Shown here in pieces: positions 46,103 through 57,912 of a stretch of 64,000 bases of DNA. The notes below the pieces were generated by a model. That model saw nothing but the letters and a program-made list of their open reading frames with translations, did no database searches and was not told the DNA's origin. Position 1 is the stretch's first letter; the number at the start of each line of letters is the position of its first letter. Origin of the DNA: CAYQIM01 sp964417555 (lineage in GTDB: Bacteria; Pseudomonadota; Gammaproteobacteria; Diplorickettsiales; Diplorickettsiaceae); the NCBI GenBank assembly GCA_964417555.1, contig CAYQIM010000058.1, forward strand, positions 36,855 to 100,854. Direction: 5' to 3'. Position numbers and translations under genes: made by a program.

Positions 46103-48541
46103 ATGAAAAAACGTCCTCATATTTTCCGTAATCTACTGTTGATGCTCTTAAGCCTCCTCATTACGCTTGTGGTAATGGCTAGTCTCGTTTACTTATATCT
46201 TGATAAACAATTACCTAATGTTGACGAATTAAAATCCGTACAATTACCAATACCGATGCGAATTTACAGCAGTGATGGCCAGCCTATAGCTGAATTTGGC
46301 GAATTGCATCGAAATTTGGTTAGATTAAATGAAGTCCCTGTCTTAATGGTAAAAGCTTTTTTAGCGACAGAAGATCAACGTTTTTTAGAGCATCATGGGG
46401 TTGATTTTTATGGCTTATTACGTGCCGCCGGCGAAGTGTTAATGACAGGAACTAAAGTACAAGGCGGCAGCACAATCACTATGCAAGTAGCGCGTAATTT
46501 TTACCTGTCCCGTGAAAAAACCTTTTTACGTAAATTCACCGAAATACTTCTATCGCTTAAAATAGAACGTGAATTCACTAAAGAACAAATTCTTGAACTT
46601 TATCTTAATAAAATTTTTTTAGGAAATCGCGCTTATGGAATCGCCGCCGCTGCCCAAGTCTATTTTGATAAAACCTTAAATCAACTTACGCTTCCCGAAA
46701 TGGCCACTATTGCAGGTCTGCCCAAAGCGCCATCAGCAATTAACCCATTAGTTAATCCGGTTGCTGCAAAACAACGCCGTGATCATGTATTAACGCGCAT
46801 GTTTGAACTTGGATATATATCAAAACCGATTTATGAGTCAGCTATTCAAACACCCATGCAAACTCATCCAGACACCGATCAAGGCGTCATGTTGAAGGCA
46901 CCCTATGTCGCTGAGATGGTCCGCGATATGATGTATAAAAGTTTTGGCGATGACATTTATACAAAAGGTTACAATGTTTATACAACGCTTAATACCACTC
47001 AACAAATTGCAGCTAATAAGGCTTTACGTACAGCCTTATTAGCCTATGATCGTCGACATGGTTATCGAGGCCCTGAAAAAAACATAGGCCCATTAAATTC
47101 GAAAAATATCGCCCACACCTTAAATACACTACATCGAATTTTTTCTGTCAATGATCTGCAAGCGGCCATTGTTACATCAATTACCGATCAAGGCGTCATG
47201 GCTTTATTGTCAAATAATCAATCCATTCTCATTCCTTGGCAAGGACTTGCCTGGACAATACCTCAACTGGATATCACACAACTCGATCCACCACCTGAAT
47301 CATTAAAAAATAAACTACACATTGGCGATATCATACGTGTACAAAATCAAAATAACACATGGCAACTTGCCCAAATACCTAAAGTACAAGGTGCACTGAT
47401 TGCTTTAAATCCTCAAAATGGTGCAATCAGTGCGTTAGTGGGAGGGTTTGATTATAATTTGAGTAAGTTCAATCGCGTAACTCAAGCAGAACGGCAGCCC
47501 GGATCCGGTTTTAAACCTTTTATTTACGCGGCCGCCTTGGCTAAAGGATATACTTTAGCTAATGTATTTAACGACGCGCCGCTGGTGTTTGATATACCAG
47601 GGCGTGAGGAACCTTGGCGACCACAAAATGATAATCATATTTTCAGTGGACCCACGCGTTTACGAGTTGCCTTAGCCAAATCCATCAATCTCGTTTCAGT
47701 GCGTTTATTACAAGCGATTGATATACCCTATGTCTTATCTTATGCTAAACGTTTTGGCTTTAATCCGAAAAAGTTGCCCCGTAACCTCTCACTGGCATTG
47801 GGCACAGGTGAAGTCACACCTATTGAATTAGCTCGTGCTTACGCTGTTTTTGCGAATGGGGGTTACCGTATAACCCCTTATTTAATTGATCATATTACTG
47901 ACGAACAAGGAGAAGTTATTTATCAAGCAGAACCTAAAATAGCTTGTGAAGATTGTTTAACCGGTAAAATTGAAACGCCATCACCAGATGCCAAAGATAG
48001 CCCTTATGCACCACAAGCCATTCCCGCTGATATTGCGTTTTTAACAACATCGGCTCTAAAAGATGTTATTCTTTATGGCACAGGTGCTCAAGCAAGAAGT
48101 TTGGGGCGTCGTGACATTGCTGGAAAGACAGGAACAACAAGTGATTATGTTGATACCTGGTTCACTGGATTTAATAGTGATCTAGTTGCCACTGTTTGGA
48201 TTGGATTTGATCAACCAAGCTCTGTACTTGAATACGGTGCAAAAGCCGCCTTACCCATGTGGATTGATTTCATGCGTGTTGCCCTGCAAGGCAAACCTGA
48301 AAGAACCATGCCTCAGCCTCCGGATATTATTACGGCTAGCATTGATCCGATAACAGGCTATTTGCTACCCGATGGTACTCCAGGTTCTATTTTAGAATAT
48401 TTCCGTAAAGATAATTTACCAAAAACAGCTGAAGAAGCTGGCGCTTTTGACAGTTTTGATAACACAATCGACAACCCAACTGAAAATCAAACAACACCAG
48501 ATAATCTACAAGAAAATACAGCAAGCGAACCACTTTTTTAA
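46103..48541 (+). CDS. mrcA: Penicillin-binding protein 1A
   Basis: A bifunctional peptidoglycan synthase. After an N-terminal membrane anchor (LLLMLLSLLITLVVMASLVY) comes the glycosyltransferase domain with AFLATEDQRFLEHHGVD and GGSTITMQVARNFYL. The transpeptidase domain has SxxK in QPGSGFKPFIYAAAL, SxN in AKSINLVSVRLL and KTG in IAGKTGTTSDYVDTW. The acidic, Asn-rich C-terminal tail is non-conserved. At 812 residues it is the standard size. It is divergent from the pilus genes. Confidence 0.96.
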   Translation: MKKRPHIFRNLLLMLLSLLITLVVMASLVYLYLDKQLPNVDELKSVQLPIPMRIYSSDGQPIAEFGELHRNLVRLNEVPVLMVKAFLATEDQRFLEHHGVDFYGLLRAAGEVLMTGTKVQGGSTITMQVARNFYLSREKTFLRKFTEILLSLKIEREFTKEQILELYLNKIFLGNRAYGIAAAAQVYFDKTLNQLTLPEMATIAGLPKAPSAINPLVNPVAAKQRRDHVLTRMFELGYISKPIYESAIQTPMQTHPDTDQGVMLKAPYVAEMVRDMMYKSFGDDIYTKGYNVYTTLNTTQQIAANKALRTALLAYDRRHGYRGPEKNIGPLNSKNIAHTLNTLHRIFSVNDLQAAIVTSITDQGVMALLSNNQSILIPWQGLAWTIPQLDITQLDPPPESLKNKLHIGDIIRVQNQNNTWQLAQIPKVQGALIALNPQNGAISALVGGFDYNLSKFNRVTQAERQPGSGFKPFIYAAALAKGYTLANVFNDAPLVFDIPGREEPWRPQNDNHIFSGPTRLRVALAKSINLVSVRLLQAIDIPYVLSYAKRFGFNPKKLPRNLSLALGTGEVTPIELARAYAVFANGGYRITPYLIDHITDEQGEVIYQAEPKIACEDCLTGKIETPSPDAKDSPYAPQAIPADIAFLTTSALKDVILYGTGAQARSLGRRDIAGKTGTTSDYVDTWFTGFNSDLVATVWIGFDQPSSVLEYGAKAALPMWIDFMRVALQGKPERTMPQPPDIITASIDPITGYLLPDGTPGSILEYFRKDNLPKTAEEAGAFDSFDNTIDNPTENQTTPDNLQENTASEPLF

Positions 48542-48681
48542 TTCACTCATATAACGCAGTAGAAGTTTCAGATGTCACCCGGCGATAACAATTCGCCTAT
48601 TTTACGTACGAGGGGTGGTAAAGCAAAAAAATGCGCCGCGCCCGTCAAGCCAGTTTTTTTATTGCAATTCAGCCGCCATTG

Positions 48682-51600
48682 TCAATCTACCCTAGCATAA
48701 GAATTTAATAGTTTTATTGTAGTAGTATCATTCTTAGCGTAATCATTATCGTTAACGGCTAGAGAATCTGGTTTTGAAAAAAACAAGGAGGAATTGGCTT
48801 TATTAGACTGGCTATTTTTATAGCTACTATCGTTAAGCATTTCTTCTTCTTTCCCTCGCTTGAAAAATCGTATCAGATAATTTGCTAAAACCAGTTGGGC
48901 ATTGATATCGGTATAAGAATAATAACTGTGAGAATTTTTCTTATTTAATAAAATCTCTTCATCCAGCACCAGTGTTTGCAATTCCTTTCCTAACCATGGA
49001 TAAGCTCGCTCACTGACATTCTCATTGATAATGTTAAACTGTTCCCTATTATTTTCTTCCATTTTCTCCGCCTTAACACTACCCATTTCAATGAAAGGAA
49101 CCGCCAAATAAGGGGCCGGACGTTTATAACGCCTAAAAAGATAAAAACCCGCACCAATCGTTATCGATGTCAGGGCCATCGCTCCGGATATGAGTAGCCC
49201 CCCTGTTTTAACGTACCATGGCTTATTTGATTCGTGGCTTAAAGTAGATATAGCGTTCGCTTCTTCCATAACTAACTTCTGGGAATGGAAAATAAAAGAA
49301 GAATTTTTGTACTCGCCGGTATTTAACCACAATGAAGGTATAAGCGGCATAAATCGCTCTGCCGTTTTATTTCTCGCTTCAAAAATGGTCAGTAATTGAG
49401 ATCTAATTCCAGCCAGTCTCTGATGGAAAAAAGTCTCTGTGCCATTAGCATACACATGACATAAATTGATAGATGTGTATTGAAAAGCACTATCATGGCG
49501 CATCGCTTCAGCTAAAATAATTTGACAAGAATGATTGGTATTAAGGATAAGTAGGTCTATGCCCTGTTTAATGGCAAAGTAGTTACCCGTGCTTTCAGGA
49601 AGCTCTAATAAATTCTCGCTTGTACTGCTATTAAACTGATAAATAATCGATTGATAATTTCGTATAGCCTCTTCGCTAATTTGTAGCTTAAAAAGACGCG
49701 GTGAAGTAACGTCAAGCGTAAAAAATTTTACTTCTTCGAGTACTGGGAACAAAAAAGAATCGTTATTTAAATTGATAATTAATAAAATTGCATTTTGCAT
49801 TCTTAGGGCAAAGTCGGTGGGAAACATTTCGTATCGCTCACTTTGAAAATCATTCGCAATGACATAGGTTAATTTTTCCTCTGCACTAAAAAAATAAGCC
49901 ACCCTACTGCCCAATGCCCCACCTAAGTAATACCATTGTGATCCATCTTTGGGTGCAGGTACTCGATAAAAAGAGTCTTGCACAGGCCGCCAAAAAACAG
50001 TGGTTCTGTTAGGCTGTTCTTCAATAGGAATTAATGTATTTCCATCGGTTAAGAAGGTATTTTGTGTCGTATTCTGTGCGTACGATTCGTTAAAAGCAAA
50101 AGTGCTTAATGCACATTGGCTTAGTGTTCGATTGCGTAAAGAAAAGGAAGAAACATATTCCTGTAGGCAACTTGCATGATGACTAAACCAGGCATAGGTG
50201 ATTTTTTTTAACAACCATACATTGCCTGCCCGCGAATCACTTTCAATATCCCGAGACAATAATAGACCAGAGCCTGTGTTTATCCATATCGTATCTCTGA
50301 GTAAATTAGCCTGCGCTATATCATTTATGACGAATGTTAATTCAGGGAGTACCGTTTGTAATTGTGTAGCATTGCTTACTAGCGGCTGAATACCGAATTG
50401 TTTAAAGAGTGTTTTCTGCTGGACGCAGAAGAAATAGCTACTATTCTGTAATTGGCCTAAATAATTCAGATCACATTCCGCACCGTTATTCATCGAAGCA
50501 AAAACAAATAAGTGGGGTTGTGTATCGTACCAGCCTCTAACAGACCGACCTTCAGAATCAGTAATCCCATTAATGGGAATCGAAGTAGTTAATGCGGTAT
50601 GGTTTCTTAAGTAATGTGGAATTTGCACAGTCCAATTCGAGTGATTTTTTAGCCAATCGGCGGTAATACTCACTAAATAAAGATTTCCTTCATTATTTCG
50701 TGCTTGTATTAGGCCCCCTTCCATTAAGAAAAACAAGTAATTGTCATTAATCGTGATAGGATAAACTATCGCTATTTCTATTAGACTAGCGGGCGTATCA
50801 GACTGCTGTTGTTGAAATAAACGCGCGGCGTTAGTAGGCGTTTTAGGCTGAAAAAAATAATGGATAGTTTGGCCAGAATAGGCCGTTAAGCCACCCACAT
50901 AGAATATTTCTTGTTGCAGTTTCGGATCGATAAGCGCATAGCTCCTACTCTCTTCATTCTGTACTAAAAAAAGTGAAAAATAGCGATTTGTTTCGTCGGC
51001 ATGTGTAAAAAGTGTTATCGTAGAGGCAAACTGTGTTTGTTTTATCACTATACGATCAATACTATAATCACCTAAAAACTGCGGATCTATTTCAGCAGGC
51101 TGTAGACGCGATATTTTTAAGTCTTTTAATAGGTAATTTTGCACAAACTGTGCAGACACATCACGTATCGCATATAAGGTTAATTTTTGTTTTTCCGGCA
51201 TTAGACGGTAATACAATAAACCTTGCTGATTTTCATCCGGTATAGAAAAATCTTTAAAAACTAGCTTTTGAACAATAGTTAAACCTTGCGCATGATCCAC
51301 CACCACATTGACAATGCCGTTAAAAGTAATGTGACAACAGTCAAAATCTTTTAAGTGATTAAAAAGCATATACGCTTTCTGAACATAGTTTTCCTTACCG
51401 GTTTGCCAAATAACAGCTATGTTAGGATGATAAAAAAAACTGATATTTTTGCTGTAAATCATTATCATTGCTTTAGCTATTTGTTGCGGCATCCCCTCCA
51501 TAAAACGATAGATATTTTCCTCAGGAAGATAAAAAGCGGTTCCTAAATAAGAAACCGCTTTATCATTAAGCATAGGATAATCTATAAGGGTCATTGTATG

Positions 51601-54600
51601 GTTAGCTCTGACATGATGGTTTGCCAAATAGGTTTGAATCGTGACATGCTGCTGTTTAAGAAATGTAAAACTGAGTGATTGGGGCTGTAAGATCCGCCGA
51701 ATAAAATCCAGTTGAAAATAATTGCCTATTTTATCAATGAAAAAGACATTACTGGCATACGTTTCGATTCTTATTTGAATAGTACCTATTTCAATACCAT
51801 TTTCTGAAAAATGCAGCCTATCATCGCCTAAATCTTTTGCGCTGAGAATCCATTGATAGCCACTTGGTGCACGTAATTCAATACGACTGACGGGGTTTAG
51901 CGCAACGAAACAAGAACCTTGATGCGTTGTCGCTTCAAAACTATAACTTAAATAAGAACGTGGAAAATTAGCTGATGAAAATTTAGCAATGAAAAATTCT
52001 CTTGGCTCCTCATCTAACATAACTTTAACAGCTGTATTAGCTACCTCTTCATAAAGCTGGGTAATAATGTACTCACTGGGGAAATGATAAAAATCATAAA
52101 AAAAGTCGTCTCCTTCTAATCTTCTCAACACATCAAATCCTTGATCATGGCGCGTTGTCGCAAAAGGAAGATAAGTCCAAGTGTAAGCCAGATAAACTTT
52201 TGCAGTTGACAGTAAAACCCAAGCCTTAACAGTCTGTGCATCAGCGGGAAGAGTAAATGTTTCTGAGTAACCCAAACGTTCTCTAATATTAATTGCACGA
52301 TTTTTATCCTTTATATAAATGGGCATATTGAAGCCATGCGTTTGCTGAATACTTGGATAAATCAATGCGCTGTCATAATCAATGCGTTTATTTTGAAAAT
52401 CGATACAGCTAATAACCGCTCCGGCGAGTGGAACCATGATGTCAGCTCCGTTTTGAGAGTGTATTTCATAGCCATTATGTTGATAGGCATAGTCAAGCTG
52501 CCAAAAATACTTGCCTACGGCCTGAGCATGGTTTACCACTTCATTAAAGGTATTAACTAAGCCCAGTGTTCCTATTTGAAGCCCTATTAAAGGCACAGCC
52601 AAATAGCCGCTTCCTATGGCTCCGCTTATACCCAGAGTCTCTGCGCCCAACAACATAGCGCCTGTAATTCCTAAACCCATTACGTCAAAAGCGAGGTAGC
52701 TTGCTAACAGATTTTTCTGAGCTTCAGTTCTTGCTTCGTTTAATTCATAAATGTCTAACCCGACTGCTAATATTTGCAGTGACATGCCCAAACCATTATT
52801 TACAAATAATTTAAAAGATCGCATAAAGCTCGAAACAGGTTTTTGTAGCAAATTTTCTTGGTGTAATAAAGTTTTTACCAGTGATAGGACTCTTTCGGCA
52901 TCTAGTGCCGTACCGTGAACCATTTGTGCGATATTCACGTAGAGATGTATTTCAATGGCTCTGCTTAATCCCTCCTGATCTTCTATCAATAACTGACGGC
53001 TTGGGTATTGAAAAAAATTAAACAGCGTTTGCAAAGTGAAAGCGAAATTTAAAGTATTAGTTGCTTCGACCTCGCTCATACTATATCCCATTAGAGATTC
53101 ATCTTGGCTAAAATTAAACAAAATCTGCAATGCTTTTTCAGGATGTTGCACAATAAACTTCATGACTGTCAGCATCGTCTTTAAGCGTTGAAAGATGGCT
53201 TGTAATTCTTTAGTAAATTGCCACGAAGCAGTGCCATAGAGGTTTTCCTTATGTTGTTCATGCGTAATACGATGAATAAGCTGCACTTGTTCATTATTTT
53301 CATCAATTCTTTCAACCGTCGACAACACAGGGAGCCAACCGGCTTTTAATAATGTTTGTAAGGAAGTCAGCGATTTTTGCCAGGCTTTGGCTTTTTCAAG
53401 TAAGGTTAATGGCGATTCGAATAAACGGTTAGAATGCAAAGCAGTTTTTTCATTTTCGTTGAGTAATTGCATAGAAAAAAAGCAATTATGGCTACGCTTT
53501 TGTCTAGCGCCCAAACAGTGCGACAGCGCCGCTTGTAATTGCAAAATTTGTCGTTCTCGACGTAATAACTCAGCATAATGGGTACGCTGTGCTATAAAAT
53601 ACTCCGGTGTACGATCTGGCCTTATGCGAGCTTGCTCAGCTATCCAACGTGCGCGGTTAAAAAGACCTTCTGTATCTAATAAATGATTAATAAGTAGTGC
53701 ATTTTCCAGCGCCCATATAGCACAATTATAACCATCTGTTTGCGAGATATAAGATAAATCAGTAATCGCTATATCCAATGTACTCAATGGTCTAAAAACA
53801 CTTTGTGGTAACGCATTGACAACTCTTGCCAAGGAATTTACATAAAATGCATTGAACTGGCCATTTTGATAGCAAACGACTAACGTTACCCAATGGTCTC
53901 TCGAAAGATTAACGATTAAAGTAAGTCTTTCATTTGATATAAGCGAGCTTTGTGCTTGTGTTTTGAAGTCTCGCAAAGTTATAAATAACTGCTGATCCTC
54001 GTCACCAACAATATCAAACTGGCCACGTTGAGTTGATGTTCTAAAATTTCCGAATTTAACTCTAGTAATCGCTGCAATATCAGTTGCTGTCAACCAATGC
54101 TGAAAATCTCCTTTATTCATCGCCCTTTCGAAGGGCGTAGCTTGAAATTCAAATTGAAAATCACTGCTAGAACTAGACTGAATTTGCTGAAGACTTTGTA
54201 GGTGTAGTTCATGTAATTGTGAAATATCATAGTTAAGCCTAGCTTCATATTGTTGGACATCATTAATATCATTAATTTTTAAATCTAAAACTTCTCTAAC
54301 TATTGAATTTATATCCACTCTATCACGGAAAAATGGAAAAATAACTGATGATTCAAAGCTATCAGAACCGTATAATTCTTTAAGCAAAGGGTAAAGAAGT
54401 TGGTTATGATTCCAAAGTAGATTTAAATAAAGCTTCGAATTGTTGTTTATTAATTTTGAACGTTTAGCGTACTGCTCAGTAATGTCAATGTCTGAACTAA
54501 AAGTATAGCTTTTTGTTGCTAGCGTAAAATCGATTAGACGCGGCGGTCTAACATACTCTTTCATCAAACTTTCTGACATATAAATTGCACGTTTTGTTAG

Positions 54601-57172
54601 ATCGGCTCGAGAACGATCAGGTGTTCCATGTAGTAAACGGGGTGGCTGTGCGTGGGGATCGAAAATAATGCCTGGCGGAGATGGTTTATCACCTAAATCA
54701 GCCGATTCAATAACAAATCTATCCGAAAAAAGATAAAGCTGCCTTAAAACTAAATTGATGTTGTTGTCTGAGATTTCTTTATATCCATTATCCCTATCTC
54801 TTCCTCCTGTCAGATAAATATGGATTTCTTCTGTCTCCGAAAATGATTCAACTAATTTTTTTATAAACATTATCGGCCCAGTAAACCGATCAAAATGCGA
54901 TAGAACAACGGTACCAGTTTGTGGGGCATGCGCCACCACAACCACACACTGTTGAATATTATAACTACCTATTTTTTCATTATTTGTAATACCAATTTCT
55001 TGCTGTAATACAATATGCGCGTCTGAATCCAATCTACCCTGAGTAAACTTATAGGCTTTACTATAATGAAACGATTCCAGAAGCTGAAGTCGATAAAGTG
55101 ATGGACCATCTAAATTTCTTGAAATCCTGCGCCATTCTTTGTAGAGTCCGGCTAAACTCAGATGTGCTACTAGTTTTTGTTCATGTGTACTTTCTGAAAC
55201 AGTATACAATACATAAAGGTATTCTCGTTCAAAATCGGCACTAGTATTAGCATAAATAGAAATTGTAGCTAATAGTTGACTCGCTTCTTGTAAATCTATA
55301 TAAAATTGTAAATGGCTAAAAGTAGCGATTGCTTGAATCAGTGTATTCTTGGCATCCTCAAAGCTTCTTTGCTTAAAATAAAATTCAGCTAATCTATAGC
55401 GCCAGCAAGCAAGCTTAAGTTTGTTTTTAACGGTGCAAGTCTCTTCCTGTTGTATGGCTTCTTTTAACCTATCAATGGCATCCCCTAATTCGTCGTCTCT
55501 AGCGTATTGCTCGGATTGGAGATGAAAATCTTCTGCTATTCGATGGCGACGTTTGTCTTCATTAGACTGAGGTGCATTAGATTGTAATTCACGTTCTGAT
55601 AAACTATGTGCATATTCTGGAAAACTTGTCGGTAACGCTAATTGTTGAGCCTTCCAAGACAAGAAGTCCTCTTGTTTCAGTAAACTTTCCATTTCAAGCA
55701 AGTTTTTATGATATAAAGTTAGAGATTTTTGATATCGACTCATTGCTGTAGACATTTCTTCAACTTGTGTTTTAATTTGAGAATCTACCGCCCTTAAAAC
55801 TAATTGATACAATGTTTCTAATTCAGCAATATTTGAATCCAGCGTTGCAAACCTATGTTGTATTTTTTCTAAATCGTGCAAAATTATCTGTATATTATGG
55901 CGATATTTTTTAAAGAATGTTTGCTTTAATTTTAGTGAACGCAAAGGAAGCCTTTTTATTAAACTTAAGATTGCTTGCAAGCTTTTTATAATCTCGCTTA
56001 TTTTTAGCAAGCCATAATCTTTAAATCTAATAAAATGAGGATCTTGATAAGGATTGGATCCTGGAGGTAGGCCTTTTTTCCATCCAACAAACACCCAATA
56101 CTCTATGAGAAAGGCGCTTCGGTGATGGTTAATTGTACGAAGGTTAGCATTGACCGTTAAAACTCGATTGCTTATTCCACGTTGTTGAACAAGATAGGCT
56201 TCGCTCTTCTGCAAAGCAGTTTGCACATTTTGGTCGATAATAGCTAAGTCGTAAGAGCTTGCTACACGTAACAAAAGCTTTAAAATCTCTATACGCTGAA
56301 AATCAACCACCGTGTGAAATACCGTGTGGCCTTTCTTGTCCCTTATACTTAAAACTCTTTCTTGTTTGAACCAAAAATCGTTGTTAATAAATAAGTTAAC
56401 AAGATAAATATTGTCATAGATTACACTGGTATGTAAAACGGTTTCACCTCTAGCATTCTGATAATCAATTCTATTGATATGACTAAGAAAGTACTCGGCT
56501 ATATCTCGTTCTAACTCTTCCTGTGATTTAGTCCTTTTATCAAATGGGAATGTTGGCAGAAGATGTAACGCCGTATTTCCTTGTACATCTTTCAAGGCTA
56601 AATTTGCCTCGTGAGTATCAATAATTGCTTTAAGAATACTAAGATTTCTAGTATGCAATGCTAAGTGCAGTGCTGTGAATCCTTCTTTTCTAGATTGTTG
56701 ATTAACATCAGCACCATGATCAATAAGATCCAGAGAAATTCTATTAAAAATCTCTTTGACGCTAGTATCCATATCGTCCGTCGCTACTTCATTGATACTA
56801 TGTAACAAAGGGGTAAAATTTTGCTTATCACTCGTTAAATTTGGATCGGCTTTCGCTTGTAAAAGTGTTGTTACTATTTGTATGCGCTGACAAAGTACGG
56901 CTAAATACAAACTCGTCTCACCATTATCCGTAAGGGCATTAATATCGGCAATAAATGGTAATAAAAAATTAACCATGACTGTATTGCCACGTATAGATGC
57001 TCTGTGAAGAAACGTTCCGCCTGTTTCTATATTGCGGATGAGGTCGAGCTTTCGGGGTAAAAGTGCTGCATCTAACTAAACGATAGATTTGATTAAACGC
57101 TTCTTGCCTCGTTCTCGAACGTTGTAGCTGGTTGTACAGCGTATTAAAGTCTTCTTGAGATATTCTTTTCAT
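48682..57172 (-). CDS. Giant multidomain toxin-like protein (Ank, NTAN1-like, CE protease, TcdA/B-like)
   Basis: The largest gene here: 2764 codons from the ATG at 56976 plus an upstream segment starting at 57172 in another frame. Domains (numbered from 56976): about seven ankyrin repeats (upstream to residue 250), helical coiled-coil (330-450), TPR-like helices (480-640), an NTAN1-like cysteine domain (about 660-790, Cys677), a CE-clan protease core (about 980-1100: His1028, Gln1079, Cys1085), a hydrophobic/translocation part like TcdA/TcdB (about 1380-1780), a long beta-rich stretch, then a membrane helix (about 2593-2614) before FRRYKRP. The 57172 start has a strong AAGGAAG site; the frames join at 57054-57062. 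It is probably a host-directed toxin or effector; target unknown. Confidence 0.8.
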
Positions 57173-57456
57173 TACATGACTTCCTTGTAAATGAAACAGC
57201 TAAATTCAATATGAAAAACGGAAAAGGGTAGGCTTTCAAATGCTGAATGTTTAGATCTTATTTTTATCCATTAGATTGAACCGTTAACTTCATTAATTAT
57301 TTTTCTGAAAATTGAATTATTCAATCTAAACTAATTATATTATTTTCTATATAAAAGTAAATTTAATTATATATAAAATATATTTTAGAAGAAATATTTG
57401 ATGTGCTAACCACGCTAAAACAGGCAGGATGATGGAAACTAATTTAATAAGATTTG

Positions 57457-57912
57457 CTATAAGCCAATGGCACTTTCTAAATCTCGTTTACTCTGCGAAC
57501 CCACTAACACACGTTTCAAGCGGCCATCAGGTCCTATTAAAAGGGTCGTTGGTAAACCACGAATTCTACCTACACCAAAATGCCCCTTGGGATCATAAGC
57601 CAAAGTGGGAAAGGTAACACCACTTTCTTGAATACGTCGCGGTAAATCTTTTCCAGACCCATCTTCATAATTAACGCCAAACATAACAACTTCATTACGA
57701 TGTGCCCGATAAAAAGCATTTAAATCTGGTATTTCTTCCATACAAACATTACACCAAGTTGCCCAATAACTTATCACAACCCACTTGCCTTTATAATCGG
57801 CAAAATTAACAGGGTCCTTGACAATAGGAAAATAAGTCGGTGAAACAGCTAACGCTACGCTAGAAAACAAAATCAAGATACTCGCTATTAATATAAGTTT
57901 AGTTCTATGCAT
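57457..57912 (-). CDS. TlpA/ResA-type thioredoxin-like protein
   Basis: A 151-residue exported thioredoxin-fold protein with an N-terminal signal or anchor (LILIASILILFSSVALA). The redox motif is WATWCNVCMEEIPDLN, followed by FGVNYEDG and the cis-proline loop GLPTTLLIGPDG. It probably reduces disulfides in periplasmic proteins, for example apocytochrome c. A strong GAGAGGAG ribosome-binding site precedes the ATG. It is upstream of and on the same strand as the giant toxin gene, 284 bases away; no functional link is evident. Confidence 0.9.
   Translation of the reverse strand: MHRTKLILIASILILFSSVALAVSPTYFPIVKDPVNFADYKGKWVVISYWATWCNVCMEEIPDLNAFYRAHRNEVVMFGVNYEDGSGKDLPRRIQESGVTFPTLAYDPKGHFGVGRIRGLPTTLLIGPDGRLKRVLVGSQSKRDLESAIGL

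Noticed and set aside
57173..57456. A cifA-like or immunity-type partner gene upstream of the giant toxin
   Set aside because: The 284-base gap is AT-rich and non-coding, and the next gene is a TlpA-type thioredoxin with no sign of a partner role.
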